A stretch of 38,485 nt of DNA from Acidobacteriaceae bacterium (GTDB lineage: Bacteria > Acidobacteriota > Terriglobia > Terriglobales > Acidobacteriaceae): assembly GCA_003138975.1 (NCBI GenBank), contig PLHQ01000200.1, positions 1 to 38,485 on the forward strand, in the 5' to 3' direction. Each line of letters starts with the position of its first letter. Within the stretch, counting starts at the first letter, position 1. Below, piece by piece: positions 15,085-22,391 of the stretch. The position numbers and the translations under genes were made by a program. The notes beneath the pieces were generated by a model. It did not search any database, was not told the origin of the DNA, and saw only the letters and a program-made list of their open reading frames with translations.

Positions 15085-17004
15085 CTATTTCCGAAAGTGA
15101 TTACTGATTGCTTCCGCTTGGACCCGGGTAACGACCGCCGAGAGCGCGGCTGCGTCCGCCTGCTTTACCGCTTGCAAACTGCCAAAGTGTTCGAGGAGTC
15201 GGCGGGTTGTGCTCTCGCCTACACCGGGAATCTCTCTTAGCTCGGTGGAGCGGTCACGCATCTGCCGGCGTTTGCGATGGAACGTCACGGCAAAACGGTG
15301 GGCTTCGTCACGAATGAGTTGAATGAGATGCAGCACAGGCGAGTGATGATCGAGAACGACCGGATCCTTCTCTTGCCCATAAACGTAGAGTATCTCCTCG
15401 CGCTTGGCGATGGCCGCGAGCGGCTGGTTGATGATCTCCAGCGATTCCAGCGCTGCGGCGGCCTCATGCAACTGGCCGAGTCCTCCATCGATCAGCACCA
15501 GGCTGGGCATGGTTTTCTCTTCCTGCTGCAAGCGCTTGTAGCGGCGCGTGACCACTTCGCGCATGGAAGCGAAATCGTCGACGCCCTCGACGGTACGGAT
15601 AATAAATTTGCGGTAATCCGATTTCTTCATCTTGCCGTCCTCCCAGACCACCATGGAGGCCACGGTTTCCGCGCCTTGAATGTGGGAGATGTCGAAGCAC
15701 TCGATGCGCTTGGGCAGTTCGGGAAGGCTTAGAACTTCCTGCAATTCTTCCTGGATGGCCTTGGCGTTGGGCTTGAGAACGCGAAAACGCTGATCGTAGG
15801 ATTGCTTGGCGTTGGTTCCGGCGAGGTCGATGAGGGCACGCTTGTCGCCGCGCTGCGGGACCAATATGTGAACGTGCGCGGCGCGGGGATCCGAAGCCGC
15901 TACCTGCTCGGAGAGCAAGTCTTCGAGAGTTTCACGATCTTCGAAATCGACGGGCACGTAGAGATTCCGGGGCACGTAGGGCTGGCTGATATAGAGCTGC
16001 TTGAGCAGAGCAGAGAAGAACTCACCGGGATGAAAGTCGCTAGCGACAGGAGGAGTAGCCGAGCCTTGCTCGGCCCGAGAGCCGGGGGCGGCTGTCGCCA
16101 CAGGGTCAGAGGAAGACTCGACATCCGGGGGCGATGCGAACTCCGGAAGATCTTCCCAGAAGAATTCGCGGCGGTCGACGACGCGTCCGCCGCGCATGTG
16201 GAATAGATTTACTGCGAGCATGCCGTTTTCATAGTGGTAGCCGAAGACGTCGGCGTCATCGCCTTCGGCGGCGGCAATGCGCTGGCGCTCCTGGAGTTGC
16301 TCCACGGTGGAAATCAAATCGCGGTAGCGGGCAGCGCGCTCATACTCTTCCGCGGCGGCAGCGTGCTCCATGCGTTCGTGCAGCGATCGAGCTAAATCCG
16401 TGGGACGACCTTCCAGAAAAAGTTTCACGTCACGAACGGCTTCCTGATACGTCTCGGGCGTAGTTAGGTCCTTCACGCATGGGCCCAGGCAACGTTTTAT
16501 GTAATACTGCAAACACGGACGCGGATGAAAGCGTGTTAGGTCGACTTTGCACGACGGAATCAGAAAGTTACGGTGAATCAGATCGACGATGCGATAAGCC
16601 AGATTAGCGGGGAAGTAGGGGCCGTAGTAAGCGCTGCCGTCCTTACGCAGGCGGCGCGTGACGTAGACCCGCGGCCAGCGCTCGCCCAGCGTGAGCTTTA
16701 CGTAAGGGTAAGTCTTGTCGTCGCGCAGCAGGATGTTGAAGCGCGGTTTACGCTGCTTGATGAGATTGTTCTCGAGCGCCAGCGCTTCTTTGTTGTTGGC
16801 GACGACAATGTAGTCGACGTCGACCGCCTCGCGCACCAGAGTGCCAGTCTTCGAATCTTCCCAGCGGCCTTCGTGGAAATAGCTGGCCACGCGGCTGCGC
16901 AGGTTCTTTGCCTTGCCCACGTAGATCACTTCGCCCTCGGCGTTTTTGTAGAGATAAACGCCGGGCTCGGTGGGGATGGTGCGGATTTTTTGGAGAAGAT
17001 CCAT
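15085..17004 (-). CDS. uvrC: UvrABC excinuclease subunit C
   Basis: UvrC makes both incisions in nucleotide excision repair. The 639-residue product has the GIY-YIG nuclease at the N-terminus (GVYLYKNAEGEVIYVGKAK), a conserved cysteine cluster (CKVDLTRFHPRPCLQYYIKRCLGPC, residues 152-176), a UVR motif for UvrB contact (about 210-245), an RNase H-like nuclease with D438 (ECFDISH), D506 (LIDGG) and H567 (RDEAHRFA), and C-terminal tandem helix-hairpin-helix motifs (about 588-635). Residues about 301-317 are a low-complexity insert translated from a palindromic repeat, located in the linker before the RNase H region, where it should be tolerated. No strong ribosome site precedes the ATG. Confidence 0.96.
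   Translation of the reverse strand: MDLLQKIRTIPTEPGVYLYKNAEGEVIYVGKAKNLRSRVASYFHEGRWEDSKTGTLVREAVDVDYIVVANNKEALALENNLIKQRKPRFNILLRDDKTYPYVKLTLGERWPRVYVTRRLRKDGSAYYGPYFPANLAYRIVDLIHRNFLIPSCKVDLTRFHPRPCLQYYIKRCLGPCVKDLTTPETYQEAVRDVKLFLEGRPTDLARSLHERMEHAAAAEEYERAARYRDLISTVEQLQERQRIAAAEGDDADVFGYHYENGMLAVNLFHMRGGRVVDRREFFWEDLPEFASPPDVESSSDPVATAAPGSRAEQGSATPPVASDFHPGEFFSALLKQLYISQPYVPRNLYVPVDFEDRETLEDLLSEQVAASDPRAAHVHILVPQRGDKRALIDLAGTNAKQSYDQRFRVLKPNAKAIQEELQEVLSLPELPKRIECFDISHIQGAETVASMVVWEDGKMKKSDYRKFIIRTVEGVDDFASMREVVTRRYKRLQQEEKTMPSLVLIDGGLGQLHEAAAALESLEIINQPLAAIAKREEILYVYGQEKDPVVLDHHSPVLHLIQLIRDEAHRFAVTFHRKRRQMRDRSTELREIPGVGESTTRRLLEHFGSLQAVKQADAAALSAVVTRVQAEAISNHFRK
16055..16102. repeat. 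Interspersed palindromic repeat, copy inside uvrC
   Basis: A perfect 7-bp stem with 3-nt loop, GCCGAGC-CTT-GCTCGGC (16058-16074), is followed after 11 nt by GGGCGGCTGTCGCCACA (16086-16102). This matches the dinB copy at 5733-5780 in architecture, spacing and the conserved tail. It is read in frame as uvrC residues of about 301-317 (PVATAAPGSRAEQGSATP). Confidence 0.7.
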
Positions 17005-17421
17005 TAGCGGAATTGCTCTATTCTATTCGATGAGCCGACGGCGACTTTTACGGCAGCCACGAAAGGAGCCACCGAGCGCCAATGGTGCAATGAATGCAGC
17101 GACGCCCCACGGAGTCAGAGCAAGAGAGGCTCGGGAGACGCGCTGAATCTGACCCCTCACCGTATAAAATTTCCATTGGCTATGTGGGGTTTGCGTTGCG
17201 TGGGTCCACGTGAGTTAATGGCGGTCAGCAGTCGACACCCGCAAATCCTTGAAAACGGATATACTTATAGCTGACAGTGTCGATACGGGAAACTGGCACG
17301 TCTCGTGCAAAAGTAGGAACGGGATTTGTAGACAGTTTGATGCCCCAGGCCCTGTAGCACAGCGTAGGCGCGCGGGAGAATCCCAGACGCGCTGAGAGAA
17401 CTAACAAGGAGCTCCTCCATT
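17005..17421. other. Intergenic region between uvrC and the OmpA lipoprotein gene
   Basis: This 417-bp gap has no convincing reading frame. Its proximal part (17005-17290) shows no recognisable element. The distal part holds a sigma-54-type promoter (17294-17309) and a leader of about 100 nt that ends in an AAGGAG ribosome site before the ompA-like start at 17422. The leader contains GC-rich self-complementary patches around 17365-17395. Confidence 0.6.
17294..17309 (+). promoter_or_regulatory. Putative sigma-54 (RpoN) -24/-12 promoter
   Basis: TGGCACG-TCTC-GTGCA matches the RpoN consensus TGGCACG-N4-TTGCA/T with a single mismatch, and with exact GG-to-GC spacing. It lies on the coding strand 113 bp upstream of the OmpA-family lipoprotein start, giving a predicted start site near 17320. 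Sigma-54 promoters require an AAA+ enhancer-binding protein; no obvious enhancer site was identified upstream. Confidence 0.65.
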
Positions 17422-18165
17422 ATGAACCGCACTTCGTTGACAATTTTCCTCGCAGTTAGCTTGGCAGCCACGATCGGCTGCACAAGCAAGAATTATGTAA
17501 AGCAACAAACAACGCCCTTGATCAATAAAACCAACGAACTTGATGACATGACGGCGAAAAACAGCCGGGACATCAAGGACGTTGACGCGCGGGCTCAAGC
17601 CGGGATTCAGGTCGTGAACGCCAAGACGGCTGAAGTGGATCAGAAGGCGCAGACCGCTGGTCAGAACGCTGCCTCGGCGCAGCAGATGGCGGACGCAGCC
17701 AATGGCCGCGTAGGCGTTTTAACAAACACCGTGGCGAACCTGGACAACTACCGTCCGGTAGCCGAGACGTCAGTGAAGTTTGGGTTCAACCGAGACAATC
17801 TCACTTCGCAGGCGAAAGATGCGCTCGACCAGATGGCGGGAAGCATTTCGAGCACCAAGGGCTACATTATTACTTTGGAAGGCAGCACGGATTCGGTGGG
17901 ATCGGCCGAGTACAACTATGATTTGAGCCAGCGGCGGGCGAACTCGGTGATTCAGTATCTGGCTTCGAAATACAACGTGCCAGCGCACAAGATTTATGTG
18001 ATCGGGCTAGGCAAGGACAAGCCGGTGGATTCTAACAAAACGAAACAAGGGCGCGCCGATAACCGGCGCGTGGATGTCCGCCTGATGACCAACACGGTGG
18101 GCGATACGAATCAGCCGGCGACGACGCCCGCGACGACAGGACAGAATAATCCATCGTCGATGTAA
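17422..18165 (+). CDS. OmpA family peptidoglycan-associated lipoprotein
   Basis: A 247-residue outer-envelope protein. A signal peptide ends in a lipobox (AATIGC), so the mature protein should start at a lipidated cysteine near residue 20. Residues of about 25-110 form an Ala/Gln/Asp-rich heptad-like helix (NELDDMTAKNSRDIKDVDARAQAG), reminiscent of Lpp-type coiled coils. The C-terminal OmpA domain (about 120-230) has SVKFGFNRDNLTSQAKDAL, GSTDSVGSAEYNYDLSQRRANSV and GKDKPVDSNKTKQGRADNRRVDV, including the Asp and Arg that bind diaminopimelate in peptidoglycan. It therefore probably tethers the outer membrane to the wall. AAGGAG lies upstream of the ATG; a sigma-54 promoter precedes it and a strong terminator follows. 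Confidence 0.92.
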   Translation: MNRTSLTIFLAVSLAATIGCTSKNYVKQQTTPLINKTNELDDMTAKNSRDIKDVDARAQAGIQVVNAKTAEVDQKAQTAGQNAASAQQMADAANGRVGVLTNTVANLDNYRPVAETSVKFGFNRDNLTSQAKDALDQMAGSISSTKGYIITLEGSTDSVGSAEYNYDLSQRRANSVIQYLASKYNVPAHKIYVIGLGKDKPVDSNKTKQGRADNRRVDVRLMTNTVGDTNQPATTPATTGQNNPSSM

Positions 18166-18198
18166 AACAGTTTCCTCCTCTCCGGAGGACTTTACCAA

Positions 18199-18236
18199 CA
18201 GGCCGCTCTATCCTCCCCCAGAGCGGCCTGCTTTTT
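18199..18236 (+). terminator. Rho-independent terminator of the OmpA lipoprotein gene
   Basis: A perfect 11-bp inverted repeat, CAGGCCGCTCT (18199-18209) and AGAGCGGCCTG (18220-18230), with a 10-nt loop, is followed by CTTTTT. It lies 34 bp after the stop codon. Confidence 0.9.
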
Positions 18237-18378
18237 GTCTTCGCGCATACGGATTGAAGACAAAACCACGAAGGCGCCGCGTATGTGGGCCTGTCTTCAT
18301 TAGGCATGTCGTAGAGCGATTCCAAGTTTGCCCGGATCTTGGTTTCATCAATCGCCGATGCAGGCTAAAATAGGAAAC

Positions 18379-18987
18379 ATGGTTTCACGGTGGTTTGGAT
18401 TCGCTGGTCTAGTTTTGGCAGTGGCAGCATGGGCGCAGCAGGGAAGTCCTTCCGACTCAAACGGGTCGAAAGCGGCTGAGCCGAGCGCGCGGCAGGCTGC
18501 TCCCCGCTTTGCGCCACCGCGTTCGGATAGCGTGCAGGTGGATGATTTGGGATCCGCGACGGGGCAGAGCTCGAGCAGAGATACGCAGATGGATTTGGCA
18601 CCGCCGGAGGACGATGCCAAGACGCACCCGCAGAGTTCGGCGGCGATGGCTGAGGCCGAAGCCGAAATATTGGGCGGCAGCAGCAGGATTACCGAGTTTC
18701 ACACCTGGGATCCGCACAAGGCCGCGAAAAGTATTGAAGTGGGAGACTTTTACTTCAAGCGCAAGAACTACAGAGCGGCGGAAGAGCGCTACCGAGAAGC
18801 CCTGCGCTACAAGGACAACGACGCAGTGGCGACGATTCGCCTGGCGGTGAGTCTGGAAAAGCTGGGCATACTGGATGACGCCCGCCTTGAGTATGAGAGC
18901 TATTTGAAGATTCTGCCGCATGGACCAGAAGCCGAACAGGCACAAAAGGCGATTGACCGGCTGAAGGCACAGACGGCAGGAAAATAG
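18379..18987 (+). CDS. Exported tetratricopeptide-repeat protein
   Basis: A protein of about 202 residues from the ATG at 18379, chosen because AGGA precedes it and it starts directly at a signal peptide (MVSRWFGFAGLVLAVAAWAQQ). An in-frame ATG at 18358 is possible. A Ser/Pro/Ala-rich disordered stretch (about 22-95) precedes two TPR units (AAKSIEVGDFYFKRKNYRAAEERYREALRYK and AVATIRLAVSLEKLGILDDARLEYESYLKILP). This architecture resembles BamD- or CpoB-like periplasmic scaffolds but no specific family is recognised. It is separated from the OmpA gene by a terminator, so it needs its own promoter. Confidence 0.85.
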   Translation: MVSRWFGFAGLVLAVAAWAQQGSPSDSNGSKAAEPSARQAAPRFAPPRSDSVQVDDLGSATGQSSSRDTQMDLAPPEDDAKTHPQSSAAMAEAEAEILGGSSRITEFHTWDPHKAAKSIEVGDFYFKRKNYRAAEERYREALRYKDNDAVATIRLAVSLEKLGILDDARLEYESYLKILPHGPEAEQAQKAIDRLKAQTAGK

Positions 18988-19003
18988 TCAGAGCGTAGTT
19001 TGA

Positions 19004-19771
19004 TCATAGAGGGGTACGGACGCTGCGAGTCCGGGCTGCGAGCATTGGCTTTTGTTTCTTTTGTCCTGCCTGGGCTGCACGCTTTGTACTTCCGTCGTCC
19101 TCGCTGTGGACTACCTTACTTTCACCTTCCTCACCCAGGATCAAGTTTGCGGGCCACTTAGGACCGGAACGGGTTTTGCCTTTTGATCGAGCAGTTTCCG
19201 CTACGACGGCTTCGACGGCATCCAGACAGGCGTGGAACATTTGCGTGCGCAGCGGGCCCACAGCGCCTCCCCGGATCAGAAGCATTGCGGTGCCGTGCAT
19301 GAGCGACCAGAGCGAGAGCATGAGGCGGGTATGTTGGCGGGGAGTTCCTCCAAGGCGCTGCGTCAGACGCTCGCGCAACAGATTAAAAGATGGCCACGGT
19401 TCGTGCAGGGACGGGGGCTCGGCGAACTTGTCATACAAGACCTCGTAGGCGTGGCGATGCTGGAGGGCGAATTCGAGATAAGCCTGGCACGCTTGCGCGA
19501 GAGTGCGGGAATCGCGAAGGGTAGCGAAAAGCTCGGAGCGGGTTTGGAGACGCAGAGCGCGTAGGATATCGTCGCGATCGCGGTACCGCTCGTAAACGGT
19601 GGGAGTGGTGGTGCCGGCGGCTTTGGCGACGGCGCGCATGGTGAGGGCCTTTTCTCCGCCCCTGGCGCGCAGCCGACCGGCGGCTTCCAGGATGCGTTGT
19701 TCGAGTTGGGGATCGGCTTGTCTGGGCAAGGGCTCGACTCCGGAATGAAGAGGTTCAATGCAAGGGCCCAA
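19004..19771 (-). CDS. TetR/AcrR family transcriptional regulator
   Basis: A 255-residue repressor-like protein. The N-terminal helix-turn-helix domain (about residues 20-70) is typical: EQRILEAAGRLRARGGEKALTMRAVAKAAGTTTPTVYERYRDRDDILRAL. A ligand-binding helical domain follows, with a WHG-type region SLWSLMHGTAMLLIRGG. The last roughly 50 residues are a basic, low-complexity tail (TKRAAQAGQKKQKPMLAARTRSVRTPL) beyond the usual TetR length. The start appears to be TTG at 19771, with no ATG available before the DNA-binding domain and no evident ribosome site. The divergent region holds paired AACAATGT repeats that could be its operator. Confidence 0.87.
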   Translation of the reverse strand: MGPCIEPLHSGVEPLPRQADPQLEQRILEAAGRLRARGGEKALTMRAVAKAAGTTTPTVYERYRDRDDILRALRLQTRSELFATLRDSRTLAQACQAYLEFALQHRHAYEVLYDKFAEPPSLHEPWPSFNLLRERLTQRLGGTPRQHTRLMLSLWSLMHGTAMLLIRGGAVGPLRTQMFHACLDAVEAVVAETARSKGKTRSGPKWPANLILGEEGESKVVHSEDDGSTKRAAQAGQKKQKPMLAARTRSVRTPL

Positions 19772-19783
19772 AAAAATAATTTG

Positions 19784-19805
19784 AACAATGTCTAAGTAAC
19801 AATGT
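19784..19805. promoter_or_regulatory. Candidate TetR-type operator: phased AACAATGT repeats
   Basis: AACAATGT occurs at 19784-19791 and 19798-19805, a 14-bp period, followed by ACAATATATT. It lies immediately upstream of the tetR start and in the divergent promoter region. Direct repeats are less usual than palindromes for TetR dimers, so binding is inference. Confidence 0.4.
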
Positions 19806-19842
19806 ACAATATATTCACACTAAGCAAGTGAGTTAATCCCGC

Positions 19843-19911
19843 AGGCTGTGTCCTGCCGGAGCCTGAGAAAGTTTTGTACAGCCTTCCCCCAAGCCGAGTG
19901 GCTCCGGCAGG
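19843..19911 (+). promoter_or_regulatory. Structured leader with two mutually exclusive hairpins
   Basis: A perfect 12-bp inverted repeat (CCTGCCGGAGCC at 19852-19863, GGCTCCGGCAGG at 19900-19911) encloses a 36-nt loop. A second pairing, AGGCTGT (19843-19849) with ACAGCCT (19878-19884), interleaves with the first, so both could coexist only as a pseudoknot. It lies 43 bp before the small gene at 19954. It matches no riboswitch class I can recognise. Confidence 0.45.
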
Positions 19912-19953
19912 CACGTGCCGATCCAGCAGACGTCAGGGTACCGAGGAGTATAG

Positions 19954-20202
19954 ATGTTGAACGACGAATTCAGAAAGCAGGCGGGTATTGCCCGGCTAGC
20001 GTCGGACCTGCGTACGGCGAAAATCGAACTGCTGAGCGCGCAATGCGCTACGGATCGACTCCGCCTGCAGTATTCCGCAGCCGACATTATCTCCTTCGGG
20101 GAACGCGAGGCACTGAAAGGTGCAATCGCCTCCGCCGGCGCGCTGTGCCGCTTTTTCTCCTCGCTCGAGGACCAGCTCAGGCAAGCTGAGCAGCAGGAGT
20201 AA
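19954..20202 (+). CDS. Small hypothetical protein
   Basis: An 82-residue, predominantly helical soluble protein that I do not recognise. It begins MLNDEFRKQAGIARLASDLRTAKIELLSAQ and ends in a charged helix SSLEDQLRQAEQQE. GAGGAG lies five bases before the ATG, a good ribosome site that supports translation. No signal peptide or cysteine motif is evident. It is divergent from tetR and preceded by a structured leader, so it may be under TetR control. Downstream is a convergent lipoprotein gene. Confidence 0.6.
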   Translation: MLNDEFRKQAGIARLASDLRTAKIELLSAQCATDRLRLQYSAADIISFGEREALKGAIASAGALCRFFSSLEDQLRQAEQQE

Positions 20203-20263
20203 ACCGCCAGCGTTATTTTTGATTTTCTTTCCGCGACCCATCTCCCGAAAACGCAACTCGCGT

Positions 20264-20968
20264 CTATTTCTCCACTCGCAGGAACTCGCCGGTCGTGGCA
20301 CTCACCGCGACCGTCAGCTTGGCGGTATCGCGAGAAGATCCGTAGATAACGTGCCAGACAAGTTCATTGGTGTTGTGGTTCCAGTCGCAGATGTAAATCA
20401 CGGGCGTGGAAGGGTCTTTTTCCAGAATTTTGTCCCCACCTTGTTTTTGTCCCACAGCAAAGGCTTGATCGGAATCGATCTTAAGGAAGCCGACGTCAAA
20501 AATCTGTGTAGACGCATTGCCGGGGTTGTAGACGTCTTCGTTGCCGGGGGAAACTCCGCGGGAGGGAGCGTCTGGCGCGTTGCTGCCGGACCAGATGAAA
20601 GGCTTGACTCCGCGTTGCGTGGGCGAAGCGAAGCTGGCGCGCCAGACTGCCGATTTACCATCGTGGCCATCTCCATCGCTGGTGGGAATGGACTCGATGC
20701 GGAACGGTTTTGCGTCGGGAGCGTAACTGCGGGCGGCGATGAAGACCTTTTGAAAAGCAGCGCGTCCCGAGAGCAGCTCAGGACCCTTGGACTCTGGTTT
20801 GGCCTCGGGCGGCGTGGCGGTGTTGGAATTGCAAGCCGCAAGCAGCGCGAGAACTACCAGGAGCAACGCCGAGGAAATCGTCGTGGCGGCGGTACGTGCG
20901 GGGTGCATTTTCAGCGTGGTATGTTCTGCGAAAACGGTTCTTGGCTGAACGAAATCCCGCATCTTCAT
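20264..20968 (-). CDS. Putative lipoprotein of unknown function
   Basis: A protein of about 234 residues with a lipobox (LALLAAC) after a strongly hydrophobic segment, so it is probably a lipoprotein. ATG at 20968 is preferred because AGGAAGG lies five bases upstream, though this gives a long (about 20-residue) n-region; an in-frame ATG at 20908 would give a conventional signal peptide. The mature part has a short Pro/Glu linker and then a compact domain with AAFQKVFIAARSYAPDAKPFRIES, AVWRASFASPTQRGVKPF and a C-terminal VIYGSSRDTAKLTVAVSATTGEFLRVEK. The last resembles a single PepSY-like repeat, but I cannot assign it firmly. Confidence 0.8.
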   Translation of the reverse strand: MKMRDFVQPRTVFAEHTTLKMHPARTAATTISSALLLVVLALLAACNSNTATPPEAKPESKGPELLSGRAAFQKVFIAARSYAPDAKPFRIESIPTSDGDGHDGKSAVWRASFASPTQRGVKPFIWSGSNAPDAPSRGVSPGNEDVYNPGNASTQIFDVGFLKIDSDQAFAVGQKQGGDKILEKDPSTPVIYICDWNHNTNELVWHVIYGSSRDTAKLTVAVSATTGEFLRVEK

Positions 20969-21049
20969 CACGACCTTCCTGTTATAACTGGGATGATTCA
21001 TAGTCGCGCAACATTTTACCTGAAGCGCGCGGAAACGCGAGATGGCGGC

Positions 21050-21571
21050 ATGGATTCCTTACTCGGAGAGTTGAAGCTTGCTCTGGAGTCGGCGGTACAA
21101 GGCATGTCGGAGGAGCAGATGAAGTGGCATCCCCCCGACAAATGGTGCGCGGCGGAAGTGCTGGAACATCTGTATCTAACCTATACAGGAACGGTGAAAG
21201 GATTCGAGCGGTTGTTGGACGCGGGTAAACCCATAACGGCTCGAGCATCGATGAGACAGCGCGGGCGGGCATTCGTGGTGTTGGGATTTGGCTACCTGCC
21301 TTCGGGAAGGAAGGCGCCGAAGCAAACTGTTCCGCGCGGTTTGGCGGTGGAGAAAGTAAGAGCCGAGGTGGGGCTGAAGATTGCGGCGATGGACGAGATC
21401 ATCGCACAGTGCGAGGCTCGCTTCGGGCGCGGAAAAGTACTGGACCACCCGATTCTGGGTCCGTTGACTGCGGCGCAGTGGAGAAAATTTCATTGGATTC
21501 ACGGACGGCATCATGTGAAGCAGATTGAAAGGCTGCTCCGACAGGCGAGGCACGAAGGAACGTTGTGCTGA
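21050..21571 (+). CDS. DinB-like superfamily protein (DinB/YfiT fold)
   Basis: A 173-residue four-helix-bundle protein of the DinB_2 type (PF12867), unrelated to DNA polymerase IV. Hallmarks are MSEEQMKWHPPDKWCAAEVLEHLYLTY, with the first metal-ligand histidine in EHL, and WRKFHWIHGRHHVKQIERL near the C-terminus, with the paired histidines that complete the metal site. Members include thiol-S-transferases and many uncharacterised enzymes. The start is uncertain: ATG at 21050 begins directly at the domain, and ATG at 20993 would add 19 residues and come within 25 bp of the divergent lipoprotein start. Confidence 0.82.
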   Translation: MDSLLGELKLALESAVQGMSEEQMKWHPPDKWCAAEVLEHLYLTYTGTVKGFERLLDAGKPITARASMRQRGRAFVVLGFGYLPSGRKAPKQTVPRGLAVEKVRAEVGLKIAAMDEIIAQCEARFGRGKVLDHPILGPLTAAQWRKFHWIHGRHHVKQIERLLRQARHEGTLC

Positions 21572-21679
21572 GTTGCGGAAGCAAAAGCAATTAAGAACGC
21601 CGGCCCCATTTGGTCGGCGTTTTGTTTTGCCCGAAACGGCATTTGACGTCCGATTGCGAACGGTTCGGAAAGCTTGTAT

Positions 21680-22324
21680 TTACGGTTCGCGCATGGCGGC
21701 GGGAACGCCAGCTTTTCTGGCTTCTTCCTCCAAGTCATCGAGTTTCTGTTTGGCGTCGTCGACGGCCTTTTGTTTGTCGGCGATCTTCTGTTTGTAGTCG
21801 GCTTCCTCTTTGTCCCACTGAGTGGAGTTGCGCAGACGATTGCCTGCATCGGCATACATGACGGCGGCGCGGAGCTGGTATTCCTTTTGGAGCACGTCGA
21901 GTTCGCGCGAGGCCAGGTCGATGGAGTTTTTCTGAGCCGACAACTTTTCCTGCCAGGCTTTCCATTCGGCTTGTTTCTTGGCCTGTTCGTCATCGGCGGG
22001 TTTCGTTCCGGCGGCGTCTTTACTGTCGGTTGGAGCGGCCGCCGCTTTTGAGGCGGATTCCGCGGAAGCAGTAGCGTCTGCACCTGCGGGTGCGGGTTCC
22101 CCGACGATGGAGAGCTTGTCGTCTTTCGGAAGATTGTCGTTGTCAAAGACCTTGGGCTTGGCTTTGCCGCTAGGATCTTTGTGAACCTTGCGGGCATAGT
22201 CGCCCAGCGAGGATTGGTCCGGTACCGGCGTTGTAGCAGGCGTTGTGGTCTGTGCCGCGGCCGGAGAACCGGCCAGGACCGTGAACAGCGCGAATACGAA
22301 TCCGACGTGTGTGATGCGCTTCAT
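21680..22324 (-). CDS. Exported coiled-coil protein of unknown function
   Basis: A 214-residue protein with a clear signal peptide (MKRITHVGFVFALFTVLAGSPAAAQ). A Thr/Pro-rich and Ala/Asp-rich spacer follows (to about 115), then a long charged helix with strong coiled-coil character (KKQAEWKAWQEKLSAQKNSI through KQKAVDDAKQKLDDLEEEARK). The start at 22324 is supported by AAAGGA eight bases upstream. The protein lies 67 bp downstream of the PAS/HisKA stub, in the same direction as the pilD cluster, so a periplasmic role related to pili or envelope is possible but unproven. No named family is recognised. Confidence 0.82.
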   Translation of the reverse strand: MKRITHVGFVFALFTVLAGSPAAAQTTTPATTPVPDQSSLGDYARKVHKDPSGKAKPKVFDNDNLPKDDKLSIVGEPAPAGADATASAESASKAAAAPTDSKDAAGTKPADDEQAKKQAEWKAWQEKLSAQKNSIDLASRELDVLQKEYQLRAAVMYADAGNRLRNSTQWDKEEADYKQKIADKQKAVDDAKQKLDDLEEEARKAGVPAAMREP

Positions 22325-22391
22325 AGCTTCCATCCTTTGACTGCGTTCATAGGTTGATCCGTTGAGAGGCTCTTCCTGTTGATTTTCATGG

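Noticed and set aside
20120-21049. Extended open frame leading into the DinB-fold protein
   Set aside because: The first 290 or so codons run antisense to the lipoprotein gene and show no domain; only the C-terminal DinB domain is real.
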